Source of the DNA: Hyalella azteca
Taxonomy: Eukaryota > Arthropoda > Malacostraca > Amphipoda > Hyalellidae
Direction: 5' to 3'
Assembly (NCBI RefSeq): GCF_000764305.2
Contig: NW_025936509.1
Span: forward strand, 287,913-351,912
Length of the DNA stretch: 64,000 nucleotides
Below the pieces are notes generated by a model. The model was not told the origin of the DNA. It did no database searches and worked only from the letters and a program-made list of their open reading frames with translations. Within the stretch, counting starts at the first letter, position 1. Each line of letters begins with the position of its first letter. Below are positions 46,405 to 56,548 of this stretch, piece by piece. The position numbers and the translations under genes are program-made.

Positions 46405-47034
46405 ATCATCTAAGTGAGAGGTGCACTGCTCCGAACTCCTGTGACAGCAGTGCCACGTCATCTTGGATTTTTATAATGCCAATGGATGTTACATTAATAT
46501 CCCGCTCCGACTCCGAGGCGTAGAACCGGCGGAAGTATTAGTTTAGCGTGGCGTCTTGGCCTTGTTGCTCTTGAGATTGTTCGTTACTCGTTAGTCGCAG
46601 CTATGCGGCGCTGTTCCCACTTGTGACCGACTGACGGATCGACGCGCTCCATTACTGCTTCAGTTATAACACATTTTTATGTCATACGCCTTGGTAAACC
46701 TTGTAATAATGTTACTGTAATTCATTTAATTCATGAACTAATATGGAACTATAAGAAAAGTTGCTATGATAACGAATTGACAATTCAAAAGTTCATTCTC
46801 AAAAGAAATTCTAAGAAAAAGTATCTGTAATTTTTTGTTGCATGATCATGACAAAAACTTTTCACCAGTGATTCAATTGATGAAAAATACGCATTATTAC
46901 CGAGAATTTGTAATAGCAACTCGTTGAACAAATAAAATTAGGTTAGTTTCCATCAATATTTCATATAAATAAAAAATACTGGGGCAAGATATGCGGCCAT
47001 GGGCCCTGCCTGAGGCAGTTATGTGGCGCTGTTG
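46405..47034. other. gene-free stretch left of the large inverted repeat
   Basis: No ORF or match found. A GC-richer patch at about 46500-46660 has no recognised content. Confidence 0.4.
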
Positions 47035-47732
47035 CCAAATGAGCGTCAACGGCGGACTAAACCTGGCTCAAACTACCCATTGAATTGGCACAATGTGGCA
47101 CCGTCGCCGGTCCCATGAACCTTTTCTTCGTAAATAGTGAACGGGATATTATCATAGTAATTATAGCTCAAAGTTATGAATGAGTATTTAACATTGGAAG
47201 ACTATTTAACATTAGAAGAATATTCAACATTGGAACACTATTTAACATTAGAACACCATTTAACATTGGAAGACTTCTCTTCACATCGCTTAGTTACTTT
47301 TAGCTTCTGAACGAGTTTGCAGTTCTTTAGATTCAATTTCAACATATCACGTAGATTTAATTTCAACGTGGTTTCAATGCAACATCTTTCTGAATTCTTT
47401 TGATTTCTCCCCTAGAAAATTTAACTTTATGATAATTACTAAAATAAAAACGTATTACTTATATCTAACCAACCCGTTAATTTTTATCAACCAATCGTAC
47501 TAGAAAGTCAATTAGTCTCTCAACTGCCGAACTGTTACAATGAAACGAAAGCGGTAATTAATTAAGCCATAACACAAGAGGCCACCACCCATGAGGCACC
47601 CGTCACACAGCGAGGATGTTTTACATCCTTGGCTTCGGGAACAAAAAATTTCCAATTAGATTCAGATTAATTTTGAAATATCTTTTTCTACAGTTTAGGA
47701 TTCAAATTTATAACTGACATTTCTTGAATACT
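47035..47732. repeat. large inverted repeat, left arm
   Basis: Inverted copy of 49847-50509. Shared blocks include CGTCAACGGCGGACTAAACC, AGTGAACGGGATATTATCAT, the ATTTAACATTGGAAGAC short repeats and GTAAAACATCCTTGGC. The arms differ by scattered substitutions and by the number of AACATTGGAAGACTATTT units, so this is not a trivial assembly mirror. Confidence 0.9.
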
Positions 47733-47825
47733 TGCAGCTTGATATTATATAATGATTTTTTACATACATAGTCTTATTATGAATTAATTTAGTAATGGTC
47801 GGTCGAAGTGAATCTGCTAGTCATT

Positions 47826-48880
47826 TAACATAACATAACATAACATAGTGATGTCGGCTCTGAAGTGTAGGCCTGATGTGGCCTGTCGCCGATTCTTTTC
47901 CATTTCGTGCCTTGTTCATAGATCTAAACTCGTGTCATTTGACCGGATCTTTTCATGACTGGCGATAGTTTGAAGANNNNNNNNNNNNNNNNNNNNNNNN
48001 NNNNNNNNNNNNNNNNNNNNNNNNNNNNNNNNNNNNNNNNNNNNNNNNNNNNNNNNNNNNNNNNNNNNNNNNNNNNNNNNNNNNNNNNNNNNNNNNNNNN
48101 NNNNNNNNNNNNNNNNNNNNNNNNNNNNNNNNNNNNNNNNNNNNNNNNNNNNNNNNNNNNNNNNNNNNNNNNNNNNNNNNNNNNNNNNNNNNNNNNNNNN
48201 NNNNNNNNNNNNNNNNNNNNNNNNNNNNNNNNNNNNNNNNNNNNNNNNNNNNNNNNNNNNNNNNNNNNNNNNNNNNNNNNNNNNNNNNNNNNNNNNNNNN
48301 NNNNNNNNNNNNNNNNNNNNNNNNNNNNNNNNNNNNNNNNNNNNNNNNNNNNNNNNNNNNNNNNNNNNNNNNNNNNNNNNNNNNNNNNNNNNNNNNNNNN
48401 NNNNNNNNNNNNNNNNNNNNNNNNNNNNNNNNNNNNNNNNNNNNNNNNNNNNNNNNNNNNNNNNNNNNNNNNNNNNNNNNNNNNNNNNNNNNNNNNNNNN
48501 NNNNNNNNNNNNNNNNNNNNNNNNNNNNNNNNNNNNNNNNNNNNNNNNNNNNNNNNNNNNNNNNNNNNNNNNNNNNNNNNNNNNNNNNNNNNNNNNNNNN
48601 NNNNNNNNNNNNNNNNNNNNNNNNNNNNNNNNNNNNNNNNNNNNNNNNNNNNNNNNNNNNNNNNNNNNNNNNNNNNNNNNNNNNNNNGATTTTTAGGAAG
48701 TGTTTCTGTAATACAAATAATGTCTATACTCTCGTTTGCGATCACAGTTAACAGTTCACTTTTTTTGTTCAAAACGGAATCCGAGTTCGTGTAAAAACAT
48801 TTTAAAACTTTTTGTGCACTTTCACTTTGATGTATGCGGTTCCTCCCTACATTATTTACAGGCCTTAGTTGGGTTATCAA
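47826..48880 (-). pseudogene. CR1 LINE copy spanning an assembly gap
   Basis: Minus strand. The endonuclease start (CFYTNSDSVLNKKSELLTVI, then IDIICITETLPKN with catalytic Glu) lies at 48800-48688. The 3' UTR with CCGGTCAAATGACACGAG and the (ATGTT)n tail lies at 47976-47826. Everything between is N. A complete element would need more than 2.5 kb there, so either the gap length is wrong or the copy is internally deleted. Confidence 0.85.
47977..48687. other. 711-base assembly gap
   Basis: A run of N within a CR1 copy and within the spacer of the large inverted repeat. Confidence 0.97.
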
Positions 48881-48959
48881 CTATAAAGTATAGTATAATA
48901 TATAATGTACACGTACAACATAAAATTATTCAATATATCATCTATTAACATAATTAATT

Positions 48960-49330
48960 CGTTAGTAAATTATAATGATAATAAATAATTCAAAGTCAAT
49001 CAAGCTCAGTGGTTTTTTTCACAGCTCACGCAAGGCTGCGCTGTTCAACAGCAACGCATAACTGCGCCCAACCTGCAGCGCCTGACGCGTGTAACATCAC
49101 GCGACTTTATAAACAATGTAAACAATAATTCAAATTTTTGTCACTGTTGATGAGAACGTTTCTCTGGGTTTGAACACAGCAGGGTTACTGGAATGAATGA
49201 ATTAACTCATTCATGATGCAATATTCGACTAACAACATCGCCTCTCAATTACAGACTTCAACACGCAATGTTTCATGAGTGACGCTCTCAATGGCTTGAG
49301 CAGCGATATGAAGCACATATCTGAACTTCA
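48960..49330 (+). repeat. diverged third copy of the 55-kb/61-kb repeat segment
   Basis: GGCTGCGCTGTTCAACAGCA, GCGTGTAACATCACGCGACT and TTATAAACAA, and further on GATGAG.AC.TT, match 55150-55170 joined to 55932-56110 and 61535-61740. It is more diverged than those two are from each other and has no foldback insertion. Confidence 0.75.
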
Positions 49331-49430
49331 AGTATAATAATGTAATAGTTCAGGCCATCCAACACGTACCCCGGCGGCATGGGAATATTTCGAACTTATT
49401 TTTTTACTTACTTTAGTTATCAAATGTTAA

Positions 49431-49842
49431 CATATTGTGCAATAAGCACAAAAAAAGTTTATGACGATTGACGGTACTAAAAATTATTCCGATTGGAAAA
49501 TATATTTATGATCTGATCTATGCATTTTCGTTATTGTAAAAAAACGTTTCAATTTCGAACTTTAAATTTTATTGAATCTTATGAAGTATTATTTATCAAA
49601 CAAACTCGGATTACGCGGTTACGGTTTCAATCTATTGCGGTTACAATCTATGAGGGACGCGTAATCCGACTTTGTTTGATAAATAATACTTCATAAGATT
49701 CAATAAAATTTAAAGTACGAAATTAAAACGTTTTTTACAATAACGAAAATGCAGAGATCAGATCATAAATATATTTTCCAATCGGAATAATTTTTAGTAC
49801 CGACAATCGTTATAAACTTTTTTGTGCTTATTACACAATATG
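49431..49842. mobile_element. 412-bp snapback MITE flanked by TTAA
   Basis: Left half (49431-49617) and right half (about 49650-49842) are nearly perfect inverted copies, from CATATTGTGCAATAAGCAC at the ends to AAACTCGGATTACGCG near the centre. TTAA at 49427-49430 and 49843-49846 fits a target duplication. The RNA or single strand would form a hairpin of about 190 bp. Confidence 0.9.
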
Positions 49843-49846
49843 TTAA

Positions 49847-50509
49847 GTATTCAAGAACTGTCAGTTATAAATTTAAATCCTAAACTGCAGAAAAAGATAT
49901 TTCAAAATTAATCTGAATCTAATTGGAAATTTTTTGTTCCCGAAGCCAAGGATGTAAAACATCCTCGCTGTGTGACGGGTGCCTCATGGGTGGTGGCCTC
50001 TTGTGTTATGGCTTAATTAATTACCGCTTTCGTTTCATTGTAACAGTTCGGCAGTTGAGAGACTAATTGACTTTCTAGTACGATTGGTTGATAAAAATGA
50101 ACGGTTTTGTTAGATATAAGTAATACGTTTTTATTTTAGTAATTATCATAAAGTTAAATTTTCTAGGGGAGAAATCAAAATGAATTCAGAAAAGATGTAT
50201 TGAAACCACGTTGAAAGTAAATCGACGTGATATGTTGAAATTGAATCTAAAGAACTGCAAACTCGTTCAGAAGCTAAAAGTAACAAAGCGATGTGAAGGG
50301 AAGTCTTCCAATGTTAAATAGTGTTCCAATGTTAAATAGTCTTCCAATGTTAAATGCTCCTTCATAACTTTGAGCTATAATTACTATGATAATATCCCGT
50401 TCACTATTTACGAAGAAAAGGCTCATGAGATTGGCGACGGTGCCACATTGTGCAGCCATTTCAATGGGTAGTTTGAGCCAGGTTTAGTCCGCCGTTGACG
50501 TTCATTTGG
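49847..50509. repeat. large inverted repeat, right arm
   Basis: Reverse-complement partner of 47035-47732; it starts directly at the TTAA of the snapback MITE. The outer border TCATTTGG mirrors CCAAATGA at 47035. Confidence 0.9.
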
Positions 50510-50944
50510 TGACGACAGGATTCATCGCTGGAGGCGAAATATCTACGGGGCCAATTCCTCATCTATACTACGAAGACTTTCTTCCAAATGCTGGGTCTCT
50601 ATGGCCTTACGCTGGTACTCAAGCTCAAGCCGTTTCTCTTGTAACTTTAACCGAGCTCTATCCAACTCTGTTCTCAGCAACTAAGTCTCTTTATCAGCTA
50701 GCAGGATAGCTCGCCTTTCAGCTAACTTCATACGAGCCGATGAAGCTTTAGAAGAAGCCGTTGACCGCATACTAGACGGTCCAACCTCGTCAGAACATCC
50801 CCCAACCGGATCTATCAAATTCTCTATCTGCTCCTGAAACTCTGATATTTTCAGTAAATGAGGTGCCAGCCATTGTTGCAGAAGTTCTGAATCTTCACAA
50901 GCAAATTTGAGGTTCCCAACTTTATCGAGGTATTGATTGTACAA
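50510..50944 (-). pseudogene. BEL/Pao-like gag N-terminal fragment
   Basis: Minus strand. YLDKVGNLKFACEDSELLQQ, then GPSSMRSTASSKASSARMKL, AERRAILLADKET, an in-frame stop, and LLRTELDRARLKLQEKRLEL. The Ser-rich linker followed by an Ala/Glu/Arg/Leu-rich coiled coil is characteristic of BEL/Pao-type gag proteins. No protease, RT or LTR is nearby, and the sequence is cut at the inverted-repeat border. Another coiled-coil protein is possible. Confidence 0.5.
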
Positions 50945-50984
50945 GCTCTTTATATAGAATAGAAGTGTCGGTGTTGAAGAACTA

Positions 50985-51262
50985 GGCCCATGGCCTGTTG
51001 CCGATCCTTGAACTTTTCGTGACTTGATTCACAAGGGATCCGGCCTTTGGAACCCGATCTTTTCATAACTGACGATTGATTGAGACAGCTGCTGGACTTA
51101 TTGCCTGGTCCGTAATTTGTTAGGCATTTTAAGACTGAACATATGCTCCTGCATAGCTTCGTCTAGTCTGTTCTTGAAGGCGTTCACACTCGGAGCGTCA
51201 ACGATGCTATCAGGGAGGCTGTTCCACATGTCGGTGACTCGAAGCGAGAAGATGAACTAAAT
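50985..51262 (-). pseudogene. CR1 LINE C-terminal end and 3' UTR, minus strand
   Basis: Read on the minus strand: a TDMWNSLPDSIVDAPSVNAF-like sequence, then FKNRLDEAMQEHMFSLKMP, then a UTR with diverged AAAGATCGGG and a GGCCATGG end. This is the usual ending of the CR1 family seen elsewhere in the window. Confidence 0.75.
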
Positions 51263-52120
51263 TGTTAGGCATATCATGCAATAGGTCTAAAATTTCCGAT
51301 TGCTTACGTGTGACTACTGCCAAACTTCCGGTCGGTGGCCGGCTAAATTCAGGAAATTTCTTCCGATGTGAATGCTGCACCGCCATGTCACTGAAGTTTC
51401 ATCAGCCCAAGTGGCTGGAAAGCTTTAAATACACTGGCACTGTCACCAAGTTCGTCAGCTCAAATGGCTGGAATCCACACTTCACATATCACGGTACACA
51501 GTGATGAACATAATACACAGATGAGCAATAATTTCAACTTAATGTAACCACTGCCTTGCAGTCTATAAGATGGTTACGTACCATTCTAGTGATGGTCTTC
51601 ACGTTCACTGACTTAGTAATTCACACAAGGGCATGAAACTATGGATATTCAACACAGAAACAAATTTAATTGCAGCAAAACTCAGCAAAGTTTCGTCAAA
51701 CGGGCTTCAAGTTAGTGTCACAGGTCCAATGCCGCAGGTTGAAATTATTTGCATTTTCGTCTGCAAAGGGTTTAAGGTCTATTACATACAGTAATAAATC
51801 CTACAACCATTCAAATCTGATAAATAACAATATGACAAATGTTCAGCATCTCCGCACCATACCGTACTGGTCGGCGTCGGGAGCAAAGTGACACGTGGAG
51901 AAAGAGTGAAGCTGAAAACTACTCGATCATGGTAAACAAATGCTATACGAGATGCGTCAAACTGCAACTACATAGAGTCATAGATGAATGATTATAGTAA
52001 CAAAAATAATATTAACATATTTTGAAACTCGAACCAGTCAGCATTGTTGAGAAGCTATAATAATTAGTTTACGATAGGCAAAATGGATTGACCGCATCGA
52101 ACAAGGATTCTTACATGAGT
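51263..52120. other. gene-free stretch
   Basis: No match recognised. Two similar short segments around CAAGTGGCTGGAA and CAAATGGCTGGAA (51410-51475) form a weak direct repeat. Confidence 0.4.
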
Positions 52121-52124
52121 GACC

Positions 52125-53160
52125 ACATGCATGTGTGCATGCATGTAAGCATGTGAGCGTATAGGCATGTAAGCATATAAGCATGTAAGCATGTAAGCAT
52201 GTAAGCACGTAAGCATGTGAGCATGTAAGCATGTAAGCCTGTAAGCATGTGTGCATATGTGCATGTTAGCATGTAAGCATGTGAGCATGTACGCATGTTA
52301 GCACGTAAGCATTTAAGCATGTAAGCATGTAGGCGTACAAGCATGTAAGCATGTAAGCAAGTAAGCATGTAAGCATGTAAGTGTATAAGCATGTGCGCAT
52401 GTAAGCATGTAAACACGTAAGCAAGTAAACATATATGCATGTAAGCATGTAAGCTTGTAAGCATGTAAACATGTAAGCATGATAGCATGTGTGCATGAAA
52501 GCATGTGCGCATGTAAGCATGTAAACATATAAGCATGAAAGCATGATAGCATGTGTGCATGTAAGCATGTAAGCATGTGTGCATGTAAGCATGTAAAAAT
52601 ATATGCATGTAAGCATGTAAACATTTAAGCATGAAATCATGATAGCAAGTGTGCATGTAAGCATGTAAGCACACAAGCATGTAAGCATGTAAGCACGTAA
52701 GTATGTAAGTATGTAAGCATGTCAGCATGTAAGCATGTAAGCTTGTAAGCATGTAAACATATAAGCGCGAAAGCATGATAGCAGGTGTGCATGATAGCAA
52801 GTGTGCATGTAAGCATGTAAGCATGTAAGCATGAAAGCATGTGCGCATGTAAGCATGTAAACATATAAGCATGAAAGCATGATAGCATGTAAGCATGTAA
52901 GCATGTGTGCATGTAAGCATGTGTGCATGTAAGCATGTAAGCATGTGTGCATGTAAGCATGTGTGCATGTAAGCATGTAAGCATGTAAACATATAAGCAT
53001 GAAAGCATGATAGCATGTAAGCATGTAAGCATGTGTGCATGTAAGCATGTGTGCATGTAAGCATGTGTGCATGTAAGCATGTAAAAATATATGCATGTAA
53101 GCATGTAAACATTTAAGCATGAAATCATGATAGCAAGTGTGCATGTAAGCATGTAAGCAT
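52125..53160. repeat. 8-bp satellite array A (AAGCATGT)n
   Basis: About 1.04 kb of the octamer AAGCATGT with variants (GTGTGCAT, AAACATAT, GATAGCAT). A higher-order pattern of several hundred bases repeats: blocks with ATATAAGCATGAAAGCATGA occur near 52530, 52865 and 52995. Because eight bases shift frame each unit, all three minus-strand frames give the same Met-Leu-Thr-Cys-Leu-His-Ala-Tyr pattern and stay open, which creates ORFs up to 333 codons that are not genes. Confidence 0.97.
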
Positions 53161-54599
53161 GCAAATAACTAAGTCAAGCCTCGCAAGGAGTCACTGCTTT
53201 GTAGTGTCGCGCCGGGCAGGTTGCTCTGTGCAGGTGGCGCTGTACACGTCGTGTTATGCAAACTGCCTCGAATATTTTTAATTCTGCAATAGTTACCCTA
53301 TGAACAAAAAATTATCATTTAACTGAAATTGAACAGACACTGATGATATAAGTTCATGATATTTCGTTTTTAAATAGATTTTTTAATACAATACACATAG
53401 CTCAAAATTATATAGTTTTAAATTGTTATTGAAACAAATTACTGCTATGCTAAATTTCTACCAAAATATTAGTTCACTTAGCAAGGCATGTTAGGGAAAT
53501 TGCCACGAAGTGGTGTAAGTTTTCCAATTTGCTATGTAATTTTGGGACTCAATCGAGTCAGCGAAGTGGTGGATTTTTCTATCTTCCTTTCAATTGTGTA
53601 CGCGTACTAATTACAAACCTCAGAACATAACCTTCCTTAATTATGACTTTATGACGACAGAGGGATAGGGAGAAATCACAACTTCGAATTACATCATGAG
53701 TCATTTCATGTCACACGACATAAAATTTAACTTCAGTTACTCCGTGTACATTTTTTTTTCGTCCTGTAATGCAATTTTCTGAATTTTTCTCCTCATAGGA
53801 ATGACTGCTTTATATCACTGCACACAGCACACTTGAGGCATGCGAACAAAGAGCGATGTAACGACATAATAACGAGGATTTCTTGGATTAGGATCACAAG
53901 TTATGCTTCTAAAACATATTGAAAAGATCTTCAAATTAGATGGAATATATTAATGCAGAAAAATACGGTACATCATTAATATGTCTAAATCATTACTGCC
54001 ATGAATAATCAACGCTTCATTTCCTCGTTCCCCTTCAAAAATAACTGAAAATTATATTCCCTGACTTATTCACTAAAATTTCATCCACTGTAGCTAATTA
54101 TTCACGTTTTTTTCATTTCAGTGTCATGCAGTACTCAGAGCAAGAACATTAGTTCCCGTTAGCAATCGATCATCAATTTTTACCATAGTTACCCTGTGAT
54201 AAAATTTGATTTGTAATACATTTGGAACAAAAATTTATAACGATTAGGCACAAAATATTATTTTTTACGATAGACTTTTTTCGAGAAAACACATATTTTA
54301 TTCGTATTAACTTCATAAATACTCATCTTTAGCGCAAATGATTTTTATGCAGAACATTCTTGTAAACTTTCAGTTAAGTGAATATGGCAATATCCTCTAT
54401 CCTCCTTCAGCAACTAAAAATAGTGGCGTAAAATATTTTGTAGACTCTGGAGAGTCAACTGAGTACTTCATTTATAGTGGGATGATCAGAGATGCACGTG
54501 GCGCTCGAAGTATAATTAGAAGCTAAGCCAACGCCAGTCCGCCACGTGTCTCTTCGAAGGCGCCATTTGTTACAAGTGTGACATAATAAAGTTACATTC

Positions 54600-54694
54600 C
54601 ATAATAAAGCGGTCGCTCCTCACTCTAAAGTCTAAAATCACTCTGGCATAACTTTGTCGCTACTCTGGCTTGGCTCTGTCCTCACGCTGGCATT
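54600..54694. other. 95-bp block that is the same-direction complement of 60990-61084
   Basis: Position by position, each base here is the Watson-Crick partner of the base 6,390 positions to the right (A with T, C with G), read in the same direction. I checked the 95 positions by eye and found no exception. The bases before 54600 and after 54694 align directly at the same offset. No ordinary repeat class describes this. Confidence 0.85.
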
Positions 54695-55167
54695 CCTATG
54701 GCAAATCTCTGAAGTGACTCTGGCGCTGTGTGACGTTTATTTTTATTCACAGGCTGTGTGACGAGAATGTTTTGCTGTCATTTGAGTTCGAGAACAAATA
54801 AATCACCAATTAGATAAAGAGAAATTGTGAAATATCTTTAATTTACTGTTGATTATTTAAATTTACTAGAACAGACATTTGTTTAATTCCTGTAGCCTAA
54901 TTAATACCATAGAGGGATTTTTATTAGTGTTATTATTATAATTAATTCAATGATGGATGGACGGGGAGAACCTGCTTATCATAGGATTCAGTTAATAAGC
55001 TAACATCCATATATCTGTAATATAATATATAATTATTATGGAATAATATATAAACACATATAACATCTAATTACATGAATTAATGCAATAGTTTATTCAA
55101 TTATAATGAATGCTTTGATCAATGTCGGTCGGTATTTCAGATCACGAGAGGCTGCGCTGTTCAACAG

Positions 55168-55931
55168 ACCGAATCGACACTTCAGCGAACTCGCTTGCGA
55201 ACTCGAGTGCAAAACCTAACTTCATTTTCAACTCAGACACTCATAAATCCGTCAATAGTGAACGGATTTTATTCAAATTTCAAATATAAGTAGATAATAT
55301 CAGTAATTTGTGGACGGATTTTTTTCAAATTTTTACTTCAATGACTTTTTTGTTAATACGGAAAACCTAACTTCATTTTCAACTCAAACACTCATAAATC
55401 CGTGAATAATGAACGGATTTTATTCAAATTTGAAATATAAGTAGATAATATCAGTAATTTGTGGACGGAATTTTTTCAAATTTTTACATTCATTACTTTT
55501 TTATTAACACGGAAAACCTAACTTCACGTTCACCTCGCAGGTTAGGTCCTAGTCAGGTCAAGTTTCAGTATTTTGTGGCATTAACAAAAAGTAATTGACG
55601 TAAAAATGTGAAATAAATCCGTCCACAAATTACTGATATTATCTACTTATATTTCAAATTTGAATAAAATCCCTTCATTATTGACGGATTTATGAGTGCC
55701 TGAGTTGGAAATGAAGTTAGGTTTTCCGTATTAACAAAAAAGTTATTGAAGTAAAAATCAGAAAAAATTCCGTCCACAAATTACTGATATTATCTACTTA
55801 TATTTTAAATTTGAATAAAATCCGTTCATTATTGACGGATTTATGAGTGCCAGAGTTGAACGTGAAGTTAGGTTTTGCATTCGAGTTCGCAGGCCAGCTC
55901 GCACGCGAGTTCGCTGAAGTGTCGGACCGGT
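55168..55931. mobile_element. 764-bp foldback element with 8-bp target duplication
   Basis: TTCAACAG is present at 55160-55167 and 55932-55939. The ends are ACCGAATCGACACTTCAGCG and, inward from the right, ACCGGTCCGACACTTCAGCG. Long inverted arms contain ATAAATCCGT, GATAATATCAGTAATTTGTG and AACCTAACTTCA, the last repeated several times. An 8-bp duplication fits hAT- or P-like transposition. No ORF. Copy B and the 49-kb copy show the uninterrupted TTCAACAGCAACGC site. Confidence 0.9.
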
Positions 55932-56548
55932 TTCAACAGCAACGCACAACTGCGCCCGACCTGCAGCGTCTGACGCGTGTAGCATCACGCAACTTTATAA
56001 ACAATAATTTCTAGATCATTTATTCACTAATACTGCAAAGAGCTTTAAAAATTATGCAATTCATGAACAAAACCATTGTTTTCATTATTGATGAGGACAT
56101 TGCTTTTGGCTTGAACTAAGTATCATAACTGGAAGAAATTGATTTACTTATTCTGAAAAAGTGTATCATGATGTAATTAATATTAGTTGTTTTCTTTCTT
56201 TTTAAGGGGGAAGGTCGTGCTGTGTCTTATGGTATTGTAAAATGGGGGATAAATTGAATAAATGAAATTTAATCTGATTTTCGTTTATACAAGTTCCTAA
56301 TAAATCCAAATTCAGGTTTGAATATCGTTCAAATTTCAAAACCGGTGAGATAATCGATAATTGTAGCATTGGAAGAGCCTACATTCTTCGATATTATTCA
56401 ATCAATTCATTTATAAGATGTTTTTATTCCTTACGAATGCTCTCAAACAGAAAAAAATTATTAATTTAATTGATTAGATTAACTGAATTTTTTCGATCCG
56501 TAGTCACGGAATGTAATTTCGGAAATGACGTTTACTTCTGCGATTCTG

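Larger units (their letters stand above)
53161..56548. repeat. duplicated segment, copy A
   Basis: Matches 59539-62346 (copy B) in direct orientation. It starts right after the satellite with GCAAATAACT and AAGCCTCGCAAGGAGTCACT and ends at TTCTGCGATTCTG. Copy A also holds a 764-bp foldback element. Divergence is several percent except for 54695-55167, which is nearly identical, and the anomalous block at 54600-54694. I see no gene in it. It is probably an element family rather than a host duplication, because flanks differ. Confidence 0.85.

Noticed and set aside
47955..48794. Two ORFs of about 280-320 codons
   Set aside because: Both are mostly the 711-base N gap; only the minus-strand N-terminus has real content (CR1 endonuclease start).
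52111..53164. Long minus-strand ORFs of 140-333 codons rich in Cys, His and Met
   Set aside because: They are the translation of the 8-bp satellite; the same residue cycle appears in all frames of that strand and there is no start or splice context.
54600..54694. Interpretation of the anomalous block as an ordinary inversion
   Set aside because: The reverse complement of copy A does not align to copy B across the block, whereas the plain complement matches at all positions I compared.
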